Source of the DNA: Ricordea florida
Taxonomy: Eukaryota; Cnidaria; Anthozoa; Corallimorpharia; Ricordeidae
DNA: 64,000 nt
Direction of reading: 5' to 3'
Assembly: GCA_949710005.1 (NCBI GenBank)
Contig: OX453282.1
Coordinates: forward strand, 20,937,664-21,001,663
The position numbers were made by a program, and so were the translations under genes. Within the stretch, counting starts at the first letter, position 1. The number at the start of each line of letters is the position of its first letter. Below the pieces are notes generated by a model. It saw nothing but the letters and a program-made list of their open reading frames with translations, did not search any database and had not been told where the DNA came from. Below are positions 38,201-50,200 of this stretch, one piece after another.

Positions 38201-41200
38201 GAAAGTAATGACGTACTACTGTATAAAAGCTGTCGTGAGATATCGACAGGCACACCAACATTTAAAATTCAGACAGCGACATGCCCGCCCTCCAAACGTG
38301 CGTGGTGCTAAAGGTCCAATTACGGAGGGAAAGGTGTAAGCCCCTTAAGGAGCCCTTTCTACCTGCGATCTTCGTTGTGATGCCTGAAAGGCTAATACTT
38401 TCTCCGTCGCCGCAATTTGAGGTTCCGTACACTTCGAGTGTATATGTAGTGCCTGGTACCAGACGCGTGACAGAAACTGATTTCAAGTGTCCTGCCTTAT
38501 TTGATCCAACATCTCTGAAGCTCGCGTTGTAAGACTTCGTTCCACTGTACTTAACCTTAAAATGAGTAAATAGGTCGCATATTAGTAGTACAGCTGTAAC
38601 AGTAAGTGAAGTCTTTAATGTTACACAAAGGACATAAAGTACTACAACACGCCACAGTGTAATGGAAATTACTCTTAAGATGACTTACAGTGTACGTCAA
38701 ACCTCCCTCTGGTACTAGACTTGGTTCTTTCCACTGCAGGTCTATCCTCTCTGCTTCAGTTCTTTGTACGGTCAAATTCCGGGGCCCACCTGGCTCTTTG
38801 AAACGGTAATGGAACATTGGTGAATGCATTAAGATCCAATTTGCAAAGGCAGAGTGTAAAACGTTTATATTTTGTTGCTTCTATTAGCTTGTACTGTTCT
38901 TCCAAGTAGTGGAGTGGAGTGAATTCGTTGCCCATGTTGTTCTCGACAAAAAGGTACATAGATATAATAATAAATAATAATAATGATAATGATAATAATA
39001 ATAAGTTTTTATTGTCTTAGTATTTAAAAGTACATATATTATAAGAAATAGTAAGAATTAAATGAGATCAAAAAAGGATAACTAAAAAGAGACTGTTTAT
39101 CATAGAGCTCAATCACACTTTAAAGTGCCTATGAAATGAAATCAAAATCGGTGTTTTTTAACAGTTTAATAAACCCCCAAAACGAAAATAAGAGTTTTCC
39201 AGCGTGGAAATACAGGGAAAACGTTTTTTTCGCCGCTCAAAGATGTCCCATTGTGACTTAAAAGTAGGTCTTGTTCTTTGGAGAGACTGGGGCGAGTAAA
39301 AGCCTTGATGACGTAGAAACGTTTGCACATGGTTTTATGCTTCGTCTCATCTGTATGCGGAGGTTTGGATTTCTTTCTTAGTTATCAACAAAAATGTCAG
39401 ACAGCGACGATTTTGCTTTGTTCTCGGAACCTGAAAGTAATCAAGAAGCTCCAGGGGACTCTGAATCGGATGAAATGGTATTTTCTGGCTTAGTGGAGCC
39501 TTATCAAGGCGAGCCTCTTGCGCACTCCAGCGACGAAGATGATGAAGACCATGGAGAAGACAGAGATGGCCTATCACCAGCAATTGTGCGGTCGAGATTC
39601 GAAGGAGAAAGTCCACTTGAAGAATGGTAGGAACTTTTTGTTGTTGACTAGCCTACAATGTTATAAAATTACGCTCATGTAACGAAGATCTGAGTTTTGC
39701 AAATTCTGCAATGTTCTCACCTTTGCAACTCAACTTGGTTATTTATTTGTAGGTGCAAGTGTGGTCTGTGCAGCACTGAAAACTTAACTAGTGCTCTGGA
39801 ATACAGATGCTGTTTTGAGGTTCTCGAAGCCCGCCATAAATTGATTTTCGATGGCAGCATCGAAAGGATTAGTTGTATCACACAGCACGATGATTATCAA
39901 GCGATGACCAATACTACAGTCCTGACACAAGCAGGCCCTCTAGTACGAGACAGAAACGGAAGGAATTACCGTCGTCGTACCGGAAAATCGCACAACGAGT
40001 AAGGACATTATTAATATAATTACAGAGGTTTTTGCATTAATTACAGACTCACTAGATTTGTTGATGGGAACATCATTAATTTTCATTGTAGCTCAAATAT
40101 TAACACGTGTTTGCCGGGAAGGGCATTACAAAATATTCCGTAAAGTGACGCATTACATGCGTATAATATGTTAAAGCCACTTTCCCTTTCTTTATTATGC
40201 AGCTTTTTTAGAGCCGTTGCGTACAGGTGGCTTGTAAGATGGATATTTGGATTTCTTGGATGGGAAAACACCCTGCCATTGACAGCATGCATTTATGAGC
40301 ACATTCGGAAGAAGTATCCTTCGCACCAAAGGACAGGATATCAATCAGCTCAACAACGAGCATGAGCAACACTTGAACTATTCTATTTCATATTTCTATG
40401 TTTTTGCTGGATTTTATGCATGGTTCAAATTTTATTTTCCTTTTCCCTCCAATCAATATTATAAGTTACCATACCAGAAAAAAAGGAAAATAGAATGTGA
40501 ACTGAGGATGAAATTGATCCACAACATTTAAGTGTAAACATGTAGCTGTCACGAAATCTTTGGATTAGATATTTACATTTTTGAACTGTGTATCCAAATA
40601 ACAGCAGCTTGGAATATCTTGTCTTGACAATGAAATTCCTTGATTGTAGTAAGTGACATACAGGAGAGACAAAGAATAGTGTTCAACCAATCACTCTGTT
40701 GCATTCTTACATACACTTCATGTGCACTAGGTTCAGACCTTGTGAACTAATGGAAAATCATGTCAATCTCAAATATAAAAGAAATACAACCTTGTATTAT
40801 GTAAGTTAATATTATAGTTCAGCACACTTTTACAAACTGTAACCAAGACAAACAGTTTGTTAATTATAATGTTTAAATAATGAAATCCATACATGTCTGA
40901 TCAATTATATTATACATAGCAGGTTAAAATATCGATTATTCAGTTTCTTGGGAAGTAGAGGGGGGACAGACAAGCACATTCTTTTCCCGTTGATGTCCTT
41001 TCACAGGTTTTTCACATTTCGAACATGCAGGAGTTTTTCTCTTCCTTTTGTGCCCTCCTGAACTTGATGAGAAACTGTTGTTGGCTTGTAGGGTATTTTG
41101 TTCCTCAGCTGTCCAATATGTGAAAGTTTGAATTGAAGAAAAACATACAGTCCCATGTGAGAGAATAATCACAAATTGCACTAGTCAATATACCAGTTCT

Positions 41201-44200
41201 AACATTTACAATTCTCATCGTCTAAAACAGTCTTGCAGCATCATGTGATGTCTCCTGCAAGTGGTGTTCACATAAAACATAACATTCTCCAACTACCCTT
41301 CTGCACTTGCAGCAGCCTCTGAAATAACACCACTGTACATTGAAAGCCATTTTACCTGTAGGGTATAGCTCCGTAGCAAGCCTTTTCTTTCTGTCTGCGT
41401 GTAATTTGACAGCTTCTTCCTTTTTCCGACGATCGGGGAACTGTGTATTTAGGGGCTGCGGGACACGTGCAGAATACCTTTCCGAAACAGCCTTCAATTC
41501 GACATTTGACATAGAAAAAACCAACTTCCGCAACTCTTCAACATAAGCTGTAGTATGAATAATACGGAAGACTTGCATAAGATTTCTTTTGTACCTTAGC
41601 ATATTTACCTTGGTCAAAGCACTGAAAAAAAGGTATGCTGTGAGATTATTGCTCACCATATGTAGGGGGAACAGCAATGTCTCTTACAACTTCTTCCCCA
41701 AGCTTGAACTTTGGGAAGGTTACTTTGGTGTAAGCTTCACCTTGTTTGGACAGTTGGGTATCTCTGTTGACATTCTCATTGAAATGGAGGGAGGCAAGAA
41801 TATGTCTACAGAAACAGAAAAGGAAGGAAATCCTTTTTACAGAGATCACCAACTGCTATGCAACAACTAACAGCACATACCTACAATATGTGCCCAACCA
41901 TGAAAAACAGACCATCTTTGGGTGCCAGTGGTTTAATGTGGCATGGAACCCTTCAGGACAACTTGTTTGAGCATCAGGTGAAAGTTTTCTGATGTCTCCG
42001 AGAAGCCTGGTGTTCATGAGAAGGTTATTAAGTTTGTCATATGCAGTGGTACCTGTAAGAGTAACAGAGGGTTAATGACACCAAACCAAAGTATTCTGTT
42101 CATTTGCACTCACAATGCAGTTGTATTGCTTCTGGGTGAAAATAAAAATCAAGTTGCTTTACAACATGGTGGGGAATACAAAACATTCACAATGTAAACA
42201 GCAAGCTGAAAAATTGTTATTCCCCAATTATATACAAATTAACTTGTTTTCATTGTACCATGAACTGACATATACCAATTTTTATCCATCTCCGTTGCTG
42301 CAGGATGTCATGTGCACACCGTGAAAAAAGGGCATCTGGATGACCCTCATGTTTGTTGGAAACATGCCGCATAAACGATTTCCACTTTGCTAAAATCATG
42401 TTCTCAAATCCCTGTTTGGTTGACACTGCACACCAATACAGATGGTTCCGTACACCCCTCATCCAGTCCTTTATTTCTTGACAACCATGTTCTTTGCTTA
42501 TCTTCAACATAGCTTTACTAATGGAACGTGCTATGTGCCAAATATCAAAGAAATGTGCTGTAGATGGCTGATTCTCACGGATCCATTTTGCAATCCCTCG
42601 ATGGCGGTCGGAGACAAACACATTAATGGGGATGCCAACTGACTTAAGATAGCAGAATCCTCTCTCGGCTCCCTCTAACTCCATTGGTGAACTTCCACCA
42701 GTCTCATTTGCCTGACAATAAAAAAAACTATTTATATACCAAGATAAAAAGAAAACACCTAGACTACACTGAATTGCATCCCAACAATCCTGTTTCATGA
42801 GTAACTCACTCTTCAATGGATACCACGCTCTGCTTTTACACATTGAGCACAGTATTACAAAAAAATCATCAAAACTCAGATTTCCTATATGTACATATGT
42901 CTATGTACACATGACATGAATGTTTTAACTGTGAAAATTAATTGCTCAATGCAAGGAGCAGAGCATATGAAATAAGAGTAAGAACAAACAAACCAAAACA
43001 TTTATTGAGAAGTAAATTTTGTGTTCCAAAGTTTGATTAAATCCACACACCTGAAGAAGTTCAAAATGTACAACTTTGAGGATGGTTGAACAGAACATAG
43101 TGTAAGCACCATACTTAGCACTATGACCCATGGAGTCAAACCGGCCATCCCCACTCCAGATAACATCCTTCATGCCTTTAAGTTTATCCACAAGAGTAGC
43201 CCTGTAGGTCTCCCAGTAATGTAAGATGGCAGGAAACATGAATTTCCTTTGATGCATAAAAAAGGTGCGCACATTGTAAGCTGATAATCCCATATGGCGG
43301 AAAACCAGAAGAACCTTACTTATGGATGCACCAGCCAAGAGGACACCAAAGCTCAAAAGAATGTTGCCAGCTGGATGCTTTCCTAAAATCAATGGTTGTG
43401 AACGCCAATGGTAAGCATTTTCACCACACTTGAGGCAATGTTGGTAAACGGTGACCATTGTTCCACTTGCCTTCATAGTGATGGTGGGTTTACCCTGCTT
43501 GCACTTGAAGCAGAACATGCTGAACAGATTCAACAGCATGCTGAAAAAAACAATAAATGTTTGTTCCTCCTGCGGTGCTGTTCCTGGAAGAAGTCTGAAA
43601 ATAGAATGCTACTTCAGTGTACTGTACTTTAATATTTCAGTTGCACTGAGCGCAGTAAAGACATGTAAATTTAGACCATTGCCTGGCACATTTGCTGGCT
43701 CTAGCATCCCACTAACTAAACATGACAAATTCACATCTACAGCATAACTGTTGAATATGTCTCACAAGAGCATCGGTTGTAATTAACCAGAAAAACTGTT
43801 TTTTTGGCCATCATGTTACAAATGTTGTTTCTTCTTTTCCAAAGTGGTAGAATAACCTGAACCAAGGATGTGAGAAAATCACATTGATGTTGTTACCTGA
43901 TACTATTTCTTGATTCATCCTCCTGACAGTCATCTTCAGATTCAGTGCTTGAATCTGCTGAAAAAGCATTTTCTCCCAGTGCACACCAGTCAGGTTCCTC
44001 TGGTAACTCACTCTCACTTTCACTCATCTCCTCTACATCAAGTTCAGTAGCAGCATATACTGGACGCTCATTTTCTTCCTCACCATTACAGGACTTATTT
44101 TCAGGAGTCTCTTTTTCATTCATCTCATCCTTCACCTCCTAAAACAAATCAACCCAGAAAAATTCTTGTGTCATAGTCAAACAAATTCTTCCGGGAACAT

Positions 44201-47200
44201 TTATTGTACAGTTATGTTAAAGCGTAAACAGCACCTGACAAGTCATTTTTAAAAAATAATTTAATTAAGAAATGGCTATCATTCTCAAAATCATATAGGA
44301 AACGGATTGAACATAAAATCTACCACAATCATGGCTTGTCCTAATACCTGTGTATTTCTGAGCTGGTTGTATTTGACCAGTAAAGCTTGAAACCGTTTAC
44401 TAAGCCTTTGGTGCTTTTTTCTCCACTCCCGAGTCTTTTTTGACTTTCTTGGGCATCGACTGCACTTTGTGCTTGGCTTAGGCGTTGAGGTCACTGGTAA
44501 ATTCAGGCGTCTCCTGAGGACTAATGCTGGTGTATCTTCCGTGCTGTCTTCCATGGCCACCAGAGATGCATCAGGAGATTCTTCTACATCAACCAAAACG
44601 GGTATGTGCGCTGGTGAATTCGAAGACACTAAAGATGCCGCAGTAACCGTTTCTTCTGGAACGACGTTGCACACAGCCGGTGATAATTGCAAGGCAATGC
44701 GACTATTTGTGGATGTAGTGGCAGTAGCTGCAGCATATGATTCTTTCAATGAATCCCTTAGAATCTATAAAGAAATAAAGCCATTTGTAATTGTAAGTTA
44801 TTGTTAGATACTGACGGAAGACAACTTCTTTTCTTGTTTCACAGAAGTAATTGTCTTGAAAAGAAATTTCCACGTATCACATTGGTAAATTTCTACCCAT
44901 TATTTAGTGTATAAAAGCTCCATTTTGGCGGGCTACGGCATGTAGATTGTCACATCCTTTTCATATTATTTCGTATTGTCAGCGTTGCCGCTTATTTACA
45001 GCAATCGGGTCTTTAAGAAACACTTTCTTACAAGAATCGGTTCCCTGACTGAAGCCGACCAAAGTGAACTCGAGCGTGACTAGTAGAGAACAGCAAAACA
45101 CGACAACAATGGACTAAGCTTACCTTTCTTCGCTTTCGTGAAGTTTCAGGAGAAGAATATGGAACCACTGTGTCTCGCGTTGGAATTGATCCCTTAATTA
45201 AAAACCGTTTAAAGTTCATTAATTCCACGCTAACATCCGAGGAGTAAAGTGCGGGTCGTTGTTCGAAGCAGCTATCCGCGAAATGCACAGAACAAAGACT
45301 TGATGACTTGGATGGGGTGAAATCCTTCCTGTGCCTACGGACAAAATTCGTCCACTTTTGCCTCACATCTTCTGCTGATGGGAAGTAGTGCATAGATACA
45401 CCTTCCGTGTAAGATGTGTTCGTGCAGCTCGTCTTATTTGGGCCTCCGGCCACGCAATACCGTCCGCCTCTCTTCACAGGTCTCTTTCCCGCCATAATGT
45501 TCTCGACATTCGGCAAACGTTTCTACGTCACAGCCTTGAAATACGAGCGGTTTGGCCGCGCGAGAAAAAGGACCCTCTTTCTTGCTCGAGGAACGAAACT
45601 TCGGCGCTCGAAAAGACGGACTTCCAATTGTTTGCGACACTTAAAACTATTCATTCGGATATCGAAAAGGCTAAAACATTTCATTGTGGGAATAAACAAT
45701 TTCATTTCATAGGCACTTTAAGATAAGACGAAATGAGTTCTTAAATTGTATCGGCTATAGCAGCTTCCTGTATTAAGAGTGGCTATGTTGCAGGTTAAAA
45801 TGAATTTCAGGTCAAAGCTGTAGTTTCAGACCAGTTTGAATTATTTTTTACTTTGTTTCAGATTAATTTCTATAATCCTCCAATAAACTGAAACAAAGGA
45901 AAACACAAATCAAACTAGTTTGAAACCATTTTGACCTGAAATTCATTTTAATCTACAGCAGCTATACATATTGCTTCATATGTTTCACTCCGTAATTCTT
46001 AGTGGCAAACTCATGACTTGGAACCACATGCATGCGATACGCACTAAGAAGACATGTTGTTCCTTGTAACACTGGGATCTCCCAAAGAGTGGATTCGTAA
46101 GGTGCACAGCTGCCATCGCCTTTTCTGCATAGCAATTATCATTATGATTATTAATAAATAATTATCAACAACAGTTAAAGTAATATAATTTTATCAATAA
46201 TCCTTGATTGTCATAATTATTTGATAATTTAAAACTGTTAATAACTTATTTGAAATCATGAATTATATTAATATTAGTAAGCATGATTATTGTAAGTTAA
46301 AAACCAAGATAATGTAAGACTTCAAATATAATCTTTTACTTTTTAGTGATTTACTCGTAAACGGGTTCGGCGAACACTTCAAGCTGAAATGTATTGATAT
46401 ATTAACAATAACGTCGCTCGAAAGCTGTTAATTAACTTACTTGAAGTTACGATTATCTCTGGTATGCTGCTGTGGGGCCCAGGCCCTGCTTCAGTGAATC
46501 CACGAACGGAAACGTTGTACTGCGCACATAACAAAAACCCACCAAGGACAGCATAAGTTTCCGTTGTATTTACCTTTTCCGTGTTTTCCAGTGATCTCCT
46601 GCGGCGTTCATTAGTTGTAATAAGTATCGGTTCTACCTCATAGGCTATAATTTTACCGTAACTCTTATCTCTTGGTATATGGTGCCATGAGATGTTCCAT
46701 GTCGTATCATTTACTTTTGCAAAAGACACATTTTCCGGACCAACGCTGGGGCCTGTGAAGGAAAAAAACAGTTGTTAGTGTCAAACAAAAAGTTGGCATT
46801 AAACTTAGAGGAATGTGAAGAGTCAAATTGTTCGTACATTTGAGAACAATTATCATTCAAGTTACCGGTATACTTTGCAGCGTTTTAGTTCTAGAGCCTA
46901 CAATGTTAATGATGGCTTCTTCAGGCGCGCTATCGCGACATTGACAAGTACCCAAACAAATTGTCAAGTTCGGCACGAGACTTCGGAACGCGTCGCAGTA
47001 AAGTAATGCGAAATCAGCTGTTAATTTTAAAGGAATACGAATTGTCAACAGCAATGCACGAGTCACCAGCATACGTATGTGGAACTATACCCATCATTCA
47101 CTCTTTTATTTTCTCGCGTATTTGTTGGGGATCCACCATGTGACCTATGATTTGCTCATGCGCACTAACATCTACCTGATTAAGTGCCAAATTATGTTGT

Positions 47201-50200
47201 GTTCTTTCGTGAAACTCGACCATCCATAGTAGGCCTGTTCCCTAAGCTGAGTTTCATTGATCTGCTTAAGCCATAATAGAACCTGTGGTTGCAATACTCA
47301 AGGTGATGATTTTTGTTGACTGTGCGTTTTACGTTAGAACTATTGACCACAGGAGACGGAAAAGAAGAAAATAACACTCTTGATTTCTTATGATAACAAA
47401 ATTGACTTACTGTAGTCTGAGATGTCCACTGATAGTGAAGCATTTGGTCCAGGAGCAATAGTGACAGCTCTGACATTGAAATGATATGTGACTCCACCCA
47501 GTACATCAACTGTGTATGTTAAAGTGTCTTTTCCAGTGTTCTGTGTGTGAACATTCTGTTGATCTTCACTGTGACTGTAGAACACGTTGTATGCTGTTAT
47601 TATCCCATTCTCGCTCTGTGGTTTTTGCCATGTTATTTTCACTTGCGGGCCTTTGGAGTCACTTGGTGGAGTTATTGAATGACGAAGGGATGTTGGAACA
47701 CTTGGGGCTAAAAGAAAAATAACTAGACAGTTTAACAGACAGTAATAAACGTTGTTGCAAGTTTCAATTGAATCACATTCGCGTCTAAGTTCTTACAAGG
47801 TCCGTGGGAAATTCTGTATTTTTAATAGTGTTTTTCAGAACTATAGGATGAGCCTTTTATGATCACAAAATTTCCCCAAAGTCTTAAAATGCGATTCATT
47901 GTAGGATTTTAGTGAATTTTCCCAACATATGAATAGAGACTAGACTAGGCATGCCACAGGTGTCACTCACATTTCATATGAATTAGGGACCTTTAGGGTT
48001 CTGGAACATTGCGGTGTGTGTGGATTGGATTTGGGTTTCGGTTTAATTCTAAATATATCACGGTTTTACGGTTTCTTATGGCCCCCTCTATAAGCGTAAG
48101 CACTGAAAATATGAGATTTGAAGTGTAAATATGGGGTTCTTTATGCTTATCTTACACCCATATTTTCTCGGCTCACACTTACCATTCATATCAATCTGTC
48201 GTATGCTTATATCCATGCTAATACATATGCATACCTGTCTTTGGCAAGTGGTGACCAGCCCAATGAGCGATACCAGGACTCGAATTAACGGCCGGTCAAC
48301 GTCCGTGGGGAATTTCGGAAGTTTTGCATGAGTTCTGATCAACGGACCAATTGGGGAGTTTGCTGGTTATGCTGACCGGGCACATTCGATCGTATTGAAA
48401 ATCGAAAATTCTGGTAGTATCAGGGTGTAGCGAGTCACTGTGTATTGCAGAACTTTGATCAGAGATCCTGGGTGAAATTCAACTAAAACCGTTTTTTACA
48501 ATGCGCGCCTTCAAGCAAACAATGAGAATGTACTTATTTTCTACACGTTAGCTTATTTTTATTTAGCCGCTGTAATTTATTTTTGTTGTTGACAGTGAGT
48601 GCTTTGAAGTGGTATAGGCTCTCATGCACCTATCAATGTTTAGCCGGCGGGGAGAGAGTCAGGGCATGGGGTGGGGATTTGATTGTCTTTGTTGGCCCTG
48701 GGGTAGGGCATTTGACTGACCTTGTTCTCCCGGGGGAGGGAATATTTGAATCTTTCTTTTCCAGCCTTGGGATATTTGACAGCGATGTGCAGCCCGGGTG
48801 GGGAAATTTGGTTGCATTTGACTGGAATGATTTGCCCGTGGGCAGGGAATTTGACGGCAAATTTTTCAAAAATGTCAAATCCCCACCCCATGCCCTGATT
48901 CTTCCCCCCCCCCCCCCCCCCCCCCGCCGGCTTAACATTGATAGGTGCATTAGCAACGACTTTTTTTGAAAATAGATAACGCCAGTTTTGGTTCATGGGC
49001 CCCTGTTTTAAGAGTTATTTATCTTATAAATTGGACCGGCCATATACCATGTGTGACCGAGCTAAAATAAATTTAAACGGTCATCGTGTACGGAGACTCT
49101 CCGAAAATTATTTCTAGACCTGCGATACGCATAAGAATTATTACAATACACTTTAATTTCAATTGGCCCACTTACGGTATTGTGGAACGTTCACTGATAG
49201 TGAAACATTTGGTCCAGGAGCAATAGTGACAGCTCTGACATTGAAATGATATGTGACTCCACCCAGTACATCAACTGTGTATGTCAAAGTGTCTTTTCCA
49301 GTGTTCTGTGAGTGAACATTCTGGGGATCTTCACTGTGACTGTAGAACACGTTGTATGCTGTTATTATCCCATTCTCGTTCTGTGGTTTTTGCCATGTTA
49401 TTGTCACTTGTGGGCCTTCGGAGTCACTTGGTGGAGTTATTGAATGACCGAGGGATGTTGGAGCACTTGGGGCTAAAAGAAAAATAAGCAGTTTAACAGA
49501 CAGTAATAAACGCTGTTGCAAGTTTCAATCGAGTCATATTCAAAAGTTTTTACAAGGTCTGTGAGGAATTCTGGATTTTTAATGGTGGATTTCAGAACTA
49601 TAGGATGAGTTTTTCATGCTCGCTAAATCCCCCCAAAGTCTTAAAATGTGATTCATTGTAGGATTTTTGTGTGAATTTTCGATCGTATTGAAAATAAATT
49701 AAAATTTCCATGCTGTTCAGTTGTTTCAGTTGTCATCATTATGTAGCGAGTCGCTGTGTATTGCAGAACTTTGATCAGAAATCTTGGTGAAATGCAACTT
49801 GAACTGTTTACAATTGGCACATTAAAACAAACAACAAGAATGTAGCTATTTAATTTATACACGTTAGCTTATTTTCATTTCGCCGCTGTATTTTTTTTTT
49901 ATTGTTCACAATGAGTGCTTTAAAGTGCTATACGCTCTTATCAACTACTTTTTTTGGAAATATATAACGCCAGTGTGACCGAGTTAAAATAAACTAGCTT
50001 CCCTCTTTTCAGTTCATTTTGCAAACAATCCGTTCAAGCAGCGCCTGGTTCAAGCTTACTCTGAGGCTGGAGATTCGATTATAATATGAACACAGTCCCA
50101 ATATAATAACTCAAAAAAGAAAAAGGAAATCATTGGGTTGGGTTTTCAATTTCAATAACCTTGCTAAATCTCTTGATCTTTCGGGGTGTAGGGCTGCCCC

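Larger units (their letters stand above)
39120..45721 (-). mobile_element. Kolobok-superfamily DNA transposon with TTAA TSDs
   Basis: The element proper is 39,124-45,717, 6,594 bp. Ends AGTGCCTATGAAATGAAAT and its complement form terminal inverted repeats, flanked by TTAA at 39,120-39,123 and 45,718-45,721. It carries a 9-exon THAP-transposase gene (minus) and a 3-exon P2X7-ballast-like gene (plus), arranged convergently with their starts near opposite ends. TTAA target, THAP domain and the transposase motifs place it in Kolobok. It is inserted in the intron between phosphatase exons 9 and 10, transposase in the same orientation as the host gene. Intact frames and ends suggest a potentially autonomous copy. 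Confidence 0.92.

Noticed and set aside
39394..40365. A P2X7 receptor gene
   Set aside because: Only the ballast-like intracellular domain is present; there are no transmembrane helices or ATP-binding ectodomain, and the gene lies inside a transposon.
48583..48996. Gly/Pro-rich ORFs on both strands, repeated in each triplication unit
   Set aside because: They arise from the G-rich inverted-repeat element and poly-C tract; tract length changes shift the frames between units.
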